Positions 40,801 through 52,765 of a stretch of DNA of 64,000 nt are shown here, piece by piece; position 1 is the stretch's first letter; every line of letters starts with the position of its first letter. The position numbers were made by a program, and so were the translations under genes. Source of the stretch: Echiichthys vipera (taxonomy: Eukaryota; Chordata; Actinopteri; Perciformes; Trachinidae); NCBI GenBank assembly GCA_963691815.1, contig OY829662.1, forward strand, positions 10,090,248 to 10,154,247. Reading direction: 5' to 3'. The notes under the pieces are model-generated. The model had not been told where the DNA came from. It saw nothing but the letters and a program-made list of their open reading frames with translations, and ran no database searches.

Positions 40801-43406
40801 CCGTTTTGTAGGGTTTTTTGTGCAGAGGTGAGGACCTGAAATCCAAAGTTTCATTGTGCCAGTGGAAGCGATACAGAAGCCGTCAGGATACGACAGATGT
40901 GTCCTTAAACATATTGCAAGTTGATGTACCATCACAAGGTATATTATGAAGGTTGAAAAATGACATGCTGTTGATTTAATGAACTATAAGGCAAGGTTAA
41001 ACTCTGTTAATGACCTTGCATGCAAAAGCTTGAGATATAGATAAATGAGGGAAAGCAGCAGGAAGCAACATGGACCGGCAGGTTTGTGCAATACGTAGCA
41101 CTTGCATTAGCCAGCCTGTTACTGATAAGTCTCACCTTGTGCAGAAGAAAAAAACTGATGGGTAGAAAGAAACAGGAATAAAATGTGAGAAAAACCAAAA
41201 GAGAGACAGCAAAAGGAGACAATGATTAAATACTGTAGGTTGAGTGACCCTGAATGTATGTGTGTTCAGTAATGGGCCCACTGATCGAGAGAGTCTGTTT
41301 TTGTCCTCCCCAGGCCCAGACCTTGGTATGAGTATCCACACCCTGCCCTCATTTACTCCATAGTCATGGAAGATCACATACACACACCATACAGGCCACG
41401 CCGAATGGCTCAGCAGTGTTTGTTTTCCAAGTTTTGCATTTGTTTCATGCCATTTGTATTCATTTCTCCTAAATTCATTTCAGCAGCAGTTTTCAATTGC
41501 TTTGCATTTGCATTATTTCCTTTGCACTTCCAATCTATTGCTTTGAATTCACATCTTCATATTGTTTTCACAGAGGTAAAAGCACCTTGAAAGCTTCTCT
41601 TTCCTTTTACGTTTCTTCTTTTATTTATTGGTATTTGTAATGAAACTTGTGTGTATCCATAATAGCCCTTATTATATCAGCGTATAACTGTAGCAATGGC
41701 AGCCAATTTCCCTTTTTAAATAAATCCCTAGTGGAAGATATGTCTGAGTAGCCAGGTGGACATGAAGTGAAAGGCATGCTTCCATTAAAACTGAGAAGTA
41801 TCGGAGACATCTCGGGAAATGATGAGGTGCTTCAGATGTTGGCAATCAGTTAGATTCAGAATTCAGAGATGTGTGTCATTAAGTCTGGCAGGAATCAACC
41901 ACTCACTGACTCACGACGGGCACTTATGGAGAGTTCGGTGATGGCGTGTGTAATAGCAAGAGAGCTCAATCTATTTTTGCTGCAGATTTCACGCTAGGGC
42001 ACATATACATGCAGAATCTCCCATTCAGTTTCCACATGATAAAAGCAATATGTTGTTTGGTGCCAAACGTACTCATCATGTCAATTGGTTGTTAGCTTAG
42101 TAAATACCATTTTCAATTGGGTATCTTTGACTAAAGATAATACAGCTTTGTATCGGGCAACGCATTCTAATCAAGAGGTTCTTATATTGTATGAAAAGTT
42201 ATGCACAATAATTTGTATATCTTGTGAAATATGTTATACTTAGCACTGTGGAACGGGTGTGGAGCACCAAAAGATGGTTAGGGTTAGGCATTAAAAGGAC
42301 TTGGTTAGATTGGAAAAAAAACTTGGGTTGGGTCCCAGGTATCACCTAGGTGAGAGTCCTATGAACCAGATACATTGAGAGAGAACAACCTCTTAGAATA
42401 AGAACACAAGGATGGGATTACAAATCGTATTGTTTCCATTGGAAGATACTGTATGGATTTGTTCATTTCAGAGCTCCCCTCAAGTGACCTCATGACCATT
42501 AAAATCCTTATCTTCTGAACAATTTGCATCTCAGAAGGTGATGTATGATTTTCTCCACCTATCACAATCCCAGTCAAATGAGGTCCATGTGGTAATAAGC
42601 ACAGAGCTGTATCAAATAGCAGAACTTGCTTGTTATTTCTGCTCTGTCAAGACCAGAGCAAAAAGAAAACTTGCAAGTAAACGTTTTTATTTATTTAACA
42701 GTGTCGGTGGAGCATTGAACATCCCGTTTTGCTAGAATGGTTACAAACGAATGCAGTTGTTTACGTCTTGTTTGAGCAGTTCTGAGAGGAAATTGAAGGC
42801 AAAGGTTTAGATATGTGTTCAATAATGCAAAATAAATATTATCATCCATTGATTTTGTTTGGTAGTCTGTCACCAGGGCTCCTCTGAGTCTTCAAAATAG
42901 ATGTATTCGTTCCAACCCTTCAACCAGGAAAAAACAAAAGAAAAAAATATGGTATGGAGTGAACCTGCTGTAGGATTCAGAGTACCTCTTGACATCGCAA
43001 AGCACACTGCAAAAAAACAATCACAAAATGGACTCAAATTCCCTGGTTCACTGAGTAAAGAAAGTTTTATAGCATAGAGCAACATTGGCTGTAAAACTTT
43101 AGGTGGTCTATTTAGAGTGCCCATTTTGATGCCTTCTTTTCCTAAACTAATAAACAGTAATTGAAGGTGATGTCTTTCTCCTCAAGCGACTCATTTGGTC
43201 ATGACCTGACCACCGCATGACTCCACCCATTTACCACACCTGTCAGCACGCCTTTGGTTTGCTGCTCTAGCTTCAGGTGGTATTTGGTTCACTGCTGGGT
43301 CAGGTTTTTTCTCTCAAAAACACACACGCTGTATATATCTTTACAGTTCCATACTGATTTATATATTAGTCTAGTGATGTTGGCAGCTTCTGAATCTCCT
43401 TCTGTC

Positions 43407-43590
<184 letters not shown>

Positions 43591-43914
43591 ATGTGTTTTT
43601 AGACTGGGCTGTGGAGAAAAAAAAATGTTAAAAGAAGGGGGGGCATATAAAAGAATATGTGAAAGTGAAATAGGAAGAGAGAGAGTGGAAACTGTCCATG
43701 CATGATCATTTTCATTTCATTATTCAACATCATTCACCCTTCAACGATGCATTTAGTCAATCGGCTTGGTTGAGTACTTCTTTCTACCCTCTTGACTCTC
43801 CTTTTGGTGACATCCTCAAGTCCCCCAAATGAAGGAGTCTATCTATCTATATTCTAAAGACAGATTTGATCCCATGACCAACTAACTGAATTTCTTACCT
43901 TGTCCCGACCTTAG

Positions 43915-44263
43915 CTCTTCAGGTATGACCCTGCCTGCTCCGTACTACCAGCCAGAGGAGGATGATGAACGCCCCTTCATCTGCTCTCTGGCATCTGATA
44001 ATGGCATCATGTCATGTACTGATGTGCCGGCGAGGCGCGAAGGAGGACGCACATGCTGCCTGGACAGGGAGGACGCGCTCCATAGACAGGCTCTTGGCTT
44101 GAGTCCTGAGCCGCTAGCTAACGGTAGCGGTGCCGGTGAAGCAATGGGTCTGTGCATCAACTGGAACCAGTATTACACTCGATGTCACACAGGAAGCAGT
44201 AACCCCCACAAAGGAGCCATCAACTTTGACAACATTGTCTACGCCTGGATTGTAATTTTTCAG
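43915..44263 (+). CDS. cacna1i: cacna1i window exon 5: domain I S5-P extracellular turret
   Basis: Encodes 116 residues of the cysteine-rich IS5-P loop: YYQPEEDDERPFICSL, later LCINWNQYYTRC, NPHKGAINFDN, then YAWIVIFQ entering the pore helix. It is 349 bp: one base plus 116 codons, ending at a codon boundary (CAG|gtatgt). The start is decided by phase: exon 4 leaves two bases, and only the acceptor ccttag|C at 43914 completes them; a second AG at 43921-43922 would shift frame. The middle (about residues 40-75 of the exon) diverges from mammals and carries an N-G-S sequon. One oddity is Val where the family has Gly in DNIGYAW. Confidence 0.93.
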
Positions 44264-45228
44264 GTATGTTCCATGTGAGCTTGAAGACTAGCGAGGTAAT
44301 GTTGCCTACCAATGTAATTCCGTTGAAAAGGTCTATTTATATACTGATACTGTTTTGGTCGATTATTTTATTTTGACATGATGTTTCTTTGGCTGTTTAA
44401 ACTATTCAAATCCAATCATTGAAAATAATTAATTTAATTTGATTCAGTTAAGCACCAATTCAGTATGTTTTACTTCAACTATGTTCATTCACGAGGTCAG
44501 CAGATTTGACATGAACGAACTCCCACAAAATTTGTTAATGTTGTTAAAGTGATAGTTCAAATCTTTTGAAGTGGCGTTGCATGAGGTACTTATCCATAGT
44601 CAGTGTATTACCTACAGTTTATTGGCAGTCGGCATGCCCCCAAGAGAAGCAGAGAGGAGGACAGACAGGGAAGCTTAGTAATGTTTTGCTGTGGATGTAC
44701 GCTCTATTTATATTATACGCTATATTATATTTATATTGAGTATATTCAACACTATTCCTTGTCATTAAACAACCTTTTCCAATGAGGAACTGAAGCTGGT
44801 GTATCAATCTATGCTGTCTTCAAAATTGCTGGACTACAAACAAAACTACGACAAAAACAATAGTTTTACCTTACAGAACACAGGAGTTGCTGGTCAGCAG
44901 CTGCCTCGATCTCTTAGTTTGTTTTGCATGACTTTGGTGTTTTAAAGGGTTAGTTTTCATTCATTTTGACTGGTGGCTAAATATGTTTTGCTGCTAAATA
45001 TGTTTTGCTGCTTTCCTTGCTGGCCCTCTCCACAGCAGTAGATTATTTAGCTTACATTTTAGCACTCCTGCTTACTTCTTCAAACTGCAACCACCATCTA
45101 CTGTAGTGTACTGTCTATACACTGACTATTGAAAAGTACCTCAATACAACCCCACTTAAAGAAATCTGGACTGTGCCTGTAACTTGAAAATGTTTATTTC
45201 TTATCACTCAGTAGAATTGTTTTCCTAG
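44264..45228 (+). other. cacna1i: Intron between window exons 5 and 6 (965 bp)
   Basis: gtatgt...tcctag intron. Positions 44575-44950 are a second copy of the repeat found at 22772-23130. Otherwise nothing is seen. Confidence 0.85.
44575..44950 (+). repeat. Dispersed repeat D, copy 2
   Basis: Direct-orientation partner of 22772-23130, with the same edge words; the middle is strongly diverged. Confidence 0.7.
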
Positions 45229-45321
45229 GTGATCACTCTGGAGGGCTGGGTGGAGATCATGTATTATGTAATGGATGCCCATTCCTTCTACAACTTCATC
45301 TACTTCATTTTGCTCATTATC
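45229..45321 (+). CDS. cacna1i: cacna1i window exon 6: domain I pore loop and start of S6
   Basis: Encodes VITLEGWVEIMYYVMDAHSF and YNFIYFILLII, 31 codons (93 bp), in phase at both ends. Acceptor is ttttcctag|GTG and donor ATC|gtaagt. The Glu in TLEGW is the domain I selectivity-filter residue of the T-type EEDD ring. The sequence is essentially identical to mammalian Cav3.3. Skipping this exon would keep frame but delete the filter. Confidence 0.95.
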
Positions 45322-46165
45322 GTAAGTAAAATACATTTCTACATTTATTCGTTTTTCTCCCTTTACATCCCTTCCAGCTGACACATAGTGCACAGTGTGT
45401 TCTGATGATTAAAAAAAATGGATAAATAAACAATGCAGTGTAACTGTAGTTAGACAGTCTGGAGATAAAGAAAAATGACTCTCCAATATATGTGGACTCC
45501 TGCCATCAATACATTGAATGAGGATACTGAATGAGTGTTAATAGACTTGTGAAAATCAATGTGAGCATAAAGGACTAAAATCAATGTCTGAGGGAAGGAA
45601 GGAGGGAGGGAGGTGGATGTTATGTAAATGTATCTTTGATGATGATTGAGGAAAAAAAGAGCAAAGAGGAAGAAAGACAGATGAGGAAGATGAGAAAACT
45701 GAAGTCCAAGAGAGTAAATTACTGGATCAGCTCTCTCTGTTCATATGGTGGCACTATGGAGATTGTTTAATTCTGCATTCATATGCCATTGGTTGTCTGT
45801 TAAAACTAGCATTCAGTCACTGTGTAGCTGTGTCGCAGCAGATGTACAATAAGTCCAAGAGGTTTCCCACCAGCAGGTGAACACAATAAGCAGTAGACAT
45901 ACATTCTATTGTAAAGCTTGAAAATGAAATTAAGAAAATACCAGAGAAGAAGAAATAAGGTAAGAGAGAAGAAGTGCAGAATCATATTGAAGAAAGAATG
46001 TGAGAGTAAATGAGTGGAGTGTTTGTAAACGCACCAATCAGTCACAAGCAGACTAGTCTGGTTTGCCAGATGTACAGGCAATTTTGCGTGTAGCTTTTCC
46101 CAACCGATTGTGATTGGTTTAAAAAAATACAAACAAACCAGAGCGTTTTTTTGTTTACTCATGAC

Positions 46166-46440
46166 CATATTCCAGACCGTACTTCAGACCATACTCCAGA
46201 CCGGACACAAGACCATATTCCAGACCGTACTCCAGACCATACTCCAGAACATATACCAGACCGTACTTCAGACCATACTCCAGACCATAATCCAGTTCGT
46301 ACTCCAGACCGTACTCAAGACTGTACTTCAGATCGTACTCCAGCTCATACTCAGATCCTACTCCAGACCGTACTCCAGACCTTACTTCAGACCAGACTCC
46401 AGCTCATACTCCGGACCATACTCTGGGGTATGGTCTGGAC
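46166..46440 (+). repeat. 12-bp minisatellite (ccagaccgtact units)
   Basis: More than 20 imperfect copies of a 12-bp unit of the form CCAGACCRTACT, ending in a small inverted repeat gaccatac...gtatggtc. Since 12 is a multiple of three, it reads as a PDRTPDHT-like peptide in one frame, but this lies inside an intron and has no gene context. Confidence 0.9.
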
Positions 46441-47565
46441 TGCAAGCACACTGTACAATTTCCACACTACACTGTAATGAAAAGGAACCAAAAAAGGACC
46501 TGCTCTTTAAAACAGTTATCCCATACAGTCCCCATACACTTCTTCCTCACAGCATTGGCCTTATAAGGCTGAGGGGATTATTGGCTTCGTGACTGCAGCT
46601 GTACATTTCATATCCTCTTTGGCAGATCTGACCTGCAGTTGTGATTGCCAGTGTAAACACATTTTGGCACCCAAAGATAGTCGACATGGTGTCACAGTGT
46701 AATCCCTTTTGCCCGGTTTATGCTGCTACATTGATCTCAAGACCTCTGAATTGTGTAGCCCCGTAGTACAGTTATAGTAATATGCAGCGCAAGGCACATA
46801 AAATCCAACTGTACAGCAGATTACATCCTGACCTGAAGTCAAACTTTGTGTTTGTTACATTTGCGCTCTGAGGGCTAACCAAACAAGTTCAATATACAGA
46901 GCTCAATCCACAACAGCTAAGAACCAGGCAAACACTGCTCCCTTTGTGGTTCATGATTGATTGACAGAAATGTGCCCGCCCCTTTTGAGCTTCATTTAGG
47001 CTCCAGTCTGTTCAGCAACTTGTAGTTGAATATCCTAAGGGATGCCTTGGAAGTGTTGCTGACACTTTAAGAAGTTTTCAGTCAGGCACTTCCATGTGCC
47101 CCAAAGGTATTGTTCACACAGTGAGGGTCACCTTGAATCTCTCCTTCATTTATTTTGTAATTATTCATTTTATTTTTTCCCTTTCTCTGTGTTGCGTCTT
47201 TATGAAGATGCACTTCTGTGCGTCAATCTCGTTAGTTGATCCTGTAAGCGTGTGTTCCCGGACACCAACCTCAGTTTGACCTCTACAGTGTCAAACAGAG
47301 TCTTGTCTCTATTTGAAACTTGATATATAGTCAAGTGCACAACCTAAGTGTCTTTATTCGTGTCACATTGAAGAGAGTAAATGGATTACAGTGACTTAGT
47401 GCTATCAAGAGGGCAATTATTAGGGATGTGTGCGTGTGTGTGTGTGTGCGCGCGTGTTTCAGAGAAGGAGAGAATATCAATACACGTAAATGTAAGTGAC
47501 AGCTGCTGCATGGAAGCACATAGACACATCAGTAAAGTAAGCCTGTCTTCTTATGTCTGTCTATG

Positions 47566-47576
47566 TGTGCGCGCGC

Positions 47577-47610
<34 letters not shown>
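47566..47610 (+). repeat. (CG)n(TG)n alternating tract
   Basis: gtgcgcgcgcgcg followed by a TG run; strict purine-pyrimidine alternation. Confidence 0.93.
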
Positions 47611-47611
<1 letters not shown>

Positions 47612-48687
47612 CATGCATAATGCAGTGATCATCTGAATGCGTGATATTGGACTGCCCTCTCTGATTATGCGCAAAGCTGTCTACTGATCAGAATCACAGA
47701 ATAGACACACACAGATGCAAGCCTGGAGGCAAATCAAAGTCCCACACACCTGCAGACCCTCTTTGACCCACAGGACACAGATGGGCATCTCTCCTCCCTC
47801 TCTACATCCCTGCTATATTTCCTCTCTCTGGAGTCGCCTCTCCCAGCTTCTCCAGTCTCTCCTTCACCTTGCTCTGCATCTTTGATCACTGTGGATGAAA
47901 GTCAATAGGTGGAGGGTCATTAAGTCTGGATTTTTATATCTGTGCATGTTTTATTGAGTCTTCCTTCTCCAAATGATTTTTGCCTTATAGGTGTATATGG
48001 GTGTCTGTGTGTGTGTTTGTGTGTGAGCGCTGTCCAAGGAGAAACAGTGGAACATGTTCAGATTTGTAATGAATAAAACCGAGACTCTGCTACAAGCTGA
48101 GTTGTTCAGCCAATATTGATCTGATCATAGTTCCATAATAAGCTCTGAGTAGTCCTATAAAAGCCATTTCAGCAGTCCCGTAGTGATTCCTTTTACTGCT
48201 ACTGAAAGAGTGAGACTGTGTTGAGCCAACACGTACCATCTGCAATGCACCCCATCTCCTTTCTGCAACTATTCCTCCAACCTACACTTTGACTCATGAG
48301 AAGAAAACAGAAGGTCTTTGTGTGGAAAAAAAAGGTTTAAAGAGTATGATAGAGAGGTATTAATGGTTAAGAGAAATCCTCATGTAAGGCATTGTGCAGC
48401 ATATGCAGGAGGAGTCTAAATATAGATATTGAGTTGGGAGAAGGGGTGGAAGGGAAAGTTAAGTCAACTTGAGTATAGAAGCCAGATGCTGAACTGTGCT
48501 TTGGGCATGTGTTGGCTCTGTCTGTCTGCTCCAATCGGACTCAGTTTGGTGGGACGCTAGCCCTCAAAGACCTTTAGCATGTGTGCTAACATTTCTAAAG
48601 GGGGCACATTATTATAATAAGTCTGTGAGCTTGATTTGTAAGAACAAGTCTGCATTTACAATCATTTACATTTTTCATGTTTGTTTT

Positions 48688-48766
48688 ATTCAATTCAATT
48701 CAATTCAATTCATTTTTATTTATAGTGCCAAATCATGACAAAAGTTATCCCAGGACACTTTACATG
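48688..48766 (+). repeat. Fish dispersed repeat B, copy 2 (truncated)
   Basis: Four tandem caatt units, then atttatagtgccaaatcatg and ccaggacactttacatgagc, matching the first 80 or so bases of 6155-6330. Confidence 0.75.
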
Positions 48767-49036
48767 AGCAACATCTGATTTAGCCATAGGCTGATTATTT
48801 AGACACTGCACTGGTTCTCATTGTTTTTAAGTAGGGTTGCTGTTAAGTTTATTAAATCTGCACTAACTTTTTCTACAGAACAATTCATTCTTCAAGCTGA
48901 GATAGTACCTTGTGTTCCCTGCAGTCAATTTCCATTGTTCCACTTGTTCTATCTCACTTCATGTACTGTACATCATGACTCAACCAACAAATTCTACCTC
49001 CATAAACTTTATATTCCTTGTTCCACATCCATCCAG

Positions 49037-49361
49037 ATTGGTTCCTTCTTCATGATCAACCTGTGCCTGGTGGTTATTGCTACCCAGTTCTCGGAAACCA
49101 AACAGCGGGAACACCAGCTGATGCAGGAGCAAAGGGCGCAGTGCCTGTCCTCCTCCACCCTGGCCAGTATGGCTGAACCTGGGGATTGCTACGAGGAGAT
49201 CTTCCAGCTGGTCTGCCACGTCATTCGCAAGGCTAAGAGGAGATCAGCAGCTCTCTACTACACGCTGAGAGGCAAACCGCCACCAGCCGTTGGAGCCAGG
49301 GGTAACAGGCGTGGTGGAGGGAATGTGAAGGGAGAGCGGCATCATTCCAGGCACCCCAAAA
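49037..49361 (+). CDS. cacna1i: cacna1i window exon 7: end of IS6 and proximal I-II linker (gating brake)
   Basis: Begins IGSFFMINLCLVVIATQFSE (cytoplasmic end of IS6), then TKQREHQLMQEQRAQ, SSSTLASMAEPGDCYEEIF and HVIRKAKRRSAALYYTLRG. In Cav3 channels the region after IS6 forms the helix-loop-helix gating brake that keeps the channel closed; the heptad-like charged helix and the AEPGDCYEE turn are both visible. The distal part is Gly/Arg/His rich. It is 325 bp: 108 codons plus one base. Acceptor is catccag|ATT and donor CAAA A|gtgagt. The open frame extends upstream of 49037 by chance; homology and the acceptor fix the start. Confidence 0.95.
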
Positions 49362-49568
49362 GTGAGTAAGAGGGCTTCAGCATATGCCGTGTGAAAATGT
49401 CTTATGTAACATAAGACAACATGTGTAAATGTTGTAGTAACTTGAAAAAGCACAACATGATGACCTAACTTGATTATGTGTTCGATATGGATAAAAAAGC
49501 TCAAACAATGCTGGGTGGAAACTTCAGTGAAATACAGTGACATATTATTTCTATTCCCATCTCTGTAG

Positions 49569-49957
49569 CATCTCACTGTCCGCACCAGAGCAAGCAAGAC
49601 CACGACTCTCAGGCACTAGCCAACTCCATAAGTCTGGCCATTCCTCAGAACCCTGAGGACTGCCCTATATGTGCATTATCACTGAAGGAGGGCACAAGGG
49701 CTGCAGGAGACTCTTCCAACGGGGAGGAAGATGAGGAAGATGCGGTGAAAGAGACGGGCAAGGAAGACAACCATGTAGATGAGAAGGGAGACGGAGAGAG
49801 GAAGAGGAAGAGGACATGCTTTGGACGTTGTAAGGACATTTGGGATGATATGAGGAGGAAACTTTGGGGCATTGTGGAGAGCAAGTACTTCAGCAGGGGC
49901 ATTATGATCGCTATTCTCATCAACACCATCAGTATGGGCATCGAGCACCATAACCAG
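49569..49957 (+). CDS. cacna1i: cacna1i window exon 8: distal I-II linker and domain II S1
   Basis: The first 90 or so residues are cytoplasmic linker: SHCPHQSKQDHDSQ, a CPIC pair of cysteines, then an acidic stretch (SNGEEDEEDA) passing to basic GERKRKRTC. The end matches IIS1: DIWDDMRRKLWGIVESKYF and RGIMIAILINTISMGIEHH. It is 389 bp: two bases plus 129 codons, donor CAG|gtaaga. Short matches to the mammalian Cav3.3 linker (SRHC..., SCPCC) support the placement. Low conservation of the rest is normal for this linker. Confidence 0.94.
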
Positions 49958-50649
49958 GTAAGATGATATGGTCAATGACACTGTTTATGCAGCGACAATA
50001 TGCCATTATAACAAACCTATACAAAGATAGGCCTTTATTACCAGCCGCAATAGTGACGCTGGTATTGTTTTCACTTCCTACTATTTTTTCCCTATCCTAT
50101 TTACTTAGAAGACTATGTTATTTATTTGGACTATTTTACACTAGAGAAAATAAACTCCTTTCTCTTTCCTCCCAAACCCGTTCCTAAAACTTCCAGCTTG
50201 TAAGTTTGTCACCAGGGCATAGAGAACCCTGTTGTGTGAGTAAGTGTAACCACACCCTGACCACTTTCAACTCGTCATTAGGTCTATATTATATTTTATC
50301 ATATTATTATAATATATATTGCAGTGAGCATTGTCTGCATGGAGTTTTGTACGTGTTACCACAAAAGTGGCTGCTTTTGACTCGTCATCGCCCCGACTCA
50401 TTGTGACTGGAACAAGCTGTAGGGGCGGCGTAGTGTCTCTGTGTGTGTATCTCTCCTCAAGTGTGTGTGTGTGTGTCAGAGATGAGCCCCACTCTCTGTC
50501 AAACACACAGAGATACCAAATATGGCAGGGACGGATTTAGTTCCGGCATAATTTTGGTGGGTACCCTTAAAAGAACTAAGTTTGGTACCCAATCCTAGGT
50601 AGGAAGTAGGGAAGGGGCCATTACCCCCCACCCCATCCCCACACCCACA

Positions 50650-50940
50650 CACTCAGTGGTAAAGTGGGTCGTCCTCCAATCGAGAGATCAGCGATCCCCA
50701 GCTTCCCCAGTCCACATGTCGAAGTGTCCTTGGGCAAGACAAAGACGTGCTGAGCATGGGTGTGTAAAAGTGGTGTGAGTGATTAGATTAGATGGTATGT
50801 AGATGTCCACTGCCATCAGTGTGAATGTCTGTGTGAATGGGTGAATGTGACAAGTAGTGTGAAAGCGCCTTGAGTAGTCAGAAGACTAGAAAGGCGCTGA
50901 ATAAGTACAAGTCCATTTACCATTTACCATTACCCACCCA
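50650..50940 (+). repeat. Fish SINE/MITE-like repeat
   Basis: Words such as aagtgtccttgggcaagac, gaatgggtgaatgtgacaag and ctgaataagtacaagtccat are typical of a very common teleost repeat ending in tccatttacc. Single copy here, moderately degenerate. Confidence 0.75.
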
Positions 50941-51036
50941 CCCCCCACCCCACTGCAACTGACCCAATTTGGCATTGCAGCTGGTGTGATCCCAATGAAA
51001 GATGATCTCTACTTTTCAGACAGGATCGGGGAGGAC

Positions 51037-51050
51037 GGGGGGGGGGGGGG
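51037..51050 (+). repeat. G14 homopolymer
   Basis: Fourteen consecutive G. The length may be an assembly estimate. Confidence 0.85.
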
Positions 51051-51160
51051 TCTATTTGTGAACCGATTTCTTGTATTTTGCCGACAAAGATAGTTAATAT
51101 TTTTGATATCGGTACATAAAATGGACATTTGCATCAGCTTTAACCCTTCAGACTGACATA

Positions 51161-51196
51161 CACAAGCATCAACAGACACAGTTGTTGATGCTTGTG
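51161..51196. repeat. Perfect hairpin, 13-bp arms
   Basis: cacaagcatcaac (51161-51173) and gttgatgcttgtg (51184-51196) with a 10-nt loop. It could be a terminator-like fold or a small palindrome; no function is evident in an intron. Confidence 0.9.
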
Positions 51197-51916
51197 TTAG
51201 TTATGCTTGTGTTACAGTTGGTGTAATCATTTCTTGCTCCAGTCTCACTCCCACAAATCACCGCAGCCTCAGCAGATGAACCACTATCCCTGCTGATGAA
51301 GCACTGCTGCTAGAAATATCATAATAGCAGATGACATTCAGTAGGATGAGTGCGTAGGAGTGGAGTATCACTGCCATGCAGTTTCCTGACAGAGGTGTAA
51401 ACATTTAGCCTGGTGATAGACAAAACCGAGCTGGCTTTTAACATTGCCCAGGCTCCTCAGAGACAGACAAGGCAGGTGTCTGCGTGCAAAGTGGGAAAAG
51501 CCTGCCAAGACTAGACACATGTGCACGCATGCATACAAAACACATAAAAAGTGTGCACACGTCATAAATAATAGTGATTTGTGTCCAATGTGTGCATGCA
51601 TATAAATATATATTTTTTAATTTGTGCGCATGCACCAACACAAACACATACAAGTACGAGCACAAGGTGTTACATAAAAAAGCCTTTTCTTTTTCCTTCA
51701 TTTCTCTCTCTCTCAACTCATGCCATTCTACTCCCTCCCTTGCTAATTTTACTTCCACTTCTCTCCCTTTAATTTCTCAATAAATCCCTCTGTGCACCTT
51801 CCTTCCCCCACTCACTCCTTTGTTCCTCACTGTCTCTCCTTCCTTCCCGCATTACCCCAAGTGTCTTATCTACTGTCTGACTCTCTTTTACCTACCTCAG
51901 TTTCACCCTTCGTCTC

Positions 51917-51920
<4 letters not shown>

Positions 51921-51999
<79 letters not shown>

Positions 52000-52015
52000 G
52001 CTCTCTCTCTCTCTT

Positions 52016-52058
<43 letters not shown>

Positions 52059-52063
52059 TTCTC
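51921..52063 (+). repeat. (CT)n tract with TTT interruptions
   Basis: About 143 bp of CT with a few CTTT and one CG interruption. Confidence 0.97.
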
Positions 52064-52659
52064 ATCCGCCCACTCACTCTTTGACAGCGTACAGAGTAGT
52101 TGCTTTCTCTCATCTCTGAAGACTCTAAAAATAAATGAGGGTTGTTTGGGGGGAGGAGACGAGTGAGATAGGAAGAGTGAGGCAGACGGCAGTTACACAG
52201 CAGTTTTCAGCTCAATTCCTTGTCTGATTCTGTGTATGTTTCAAAAGTAGGCAACACATGTACACATTTGCATGCACACACTCACAGACGCTTTGTCTGT
52301 CTGTCTCTTGAGTCTTTCTCCCTCCACAATTTCCACAGGCTGACACACAAGCAGTGAAACGAGTGTGTGTTTCTGCTCTGCAGTAGAAAGTCAAAAACAG
52401 GAACTCTGCTGTGCTTCTCCCCGAAAAACATCTAACCACAGGGCTGCCTTACTAGCAACACTTACTCGCACAACTTACTCGCATCGCTTGTTGATCGTGT
52501 CAAATGTGTTTTCAAACGAAAAAAATGATGTTCTGTATGTATAAATTTGCGATTATGGATTGTGATCTTTGACTATCAAAATGTTTGTTTTACATATTTA
52601 TGTGGTTCATTACTCAAAAATTATTTATATTGTATTGCACATTAGTAATATTAAAGGTA

Positions 52660-52765
52660 TTAGAACAACAATGTGTTTTTTGAACATTAAAGCATGTAAA
52701 CATGTTCCAGTAGAAACCCAAAATACAAGTATGAACCTTAAAATTACAATAATATGAGACCTTTA
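52660..52765 (+). repeat. Dispersed repeat E, copy 1
   Basis: Contains aatgtgttttttgaac, ttaaagcatgtaaac, agtagaaacccaaaatac and gagacctttaaag, shared with copies near 55150 and 63430. Confidence 0.75.

Larger units (their letters stand above)
45322..49036 (+). other. cacna1i: Intron between window exons 6 and 7 (3.7 kb)
   Basis: gtaagt...atccag intron. It includes a 12-bp minisatellite (46166-46440), a CG/TG alternating tract (47566-47610) and a short repeat copy (48688-48766). The region 46015-46670 around the minisatellite may be one nonautonomous element, since related words (gtgtttgtaaac near 46019, gtgtaaacac near 46651 inverted) sit at its edges; this is weak. Confidence 0.8.

Noticed and set aside
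46151..46477. 108-codon repeat-peptide frame (PDRTPDHT)
   Set aside because: A by-product of a 12-bp minisatellite; no start context or neighbouring gene parts.
48821..49369. 182-codon open frame
   Set aside because: The coding part is exon 7 (49037-49361); the first 72 codons are intron with no similarity to the channel.
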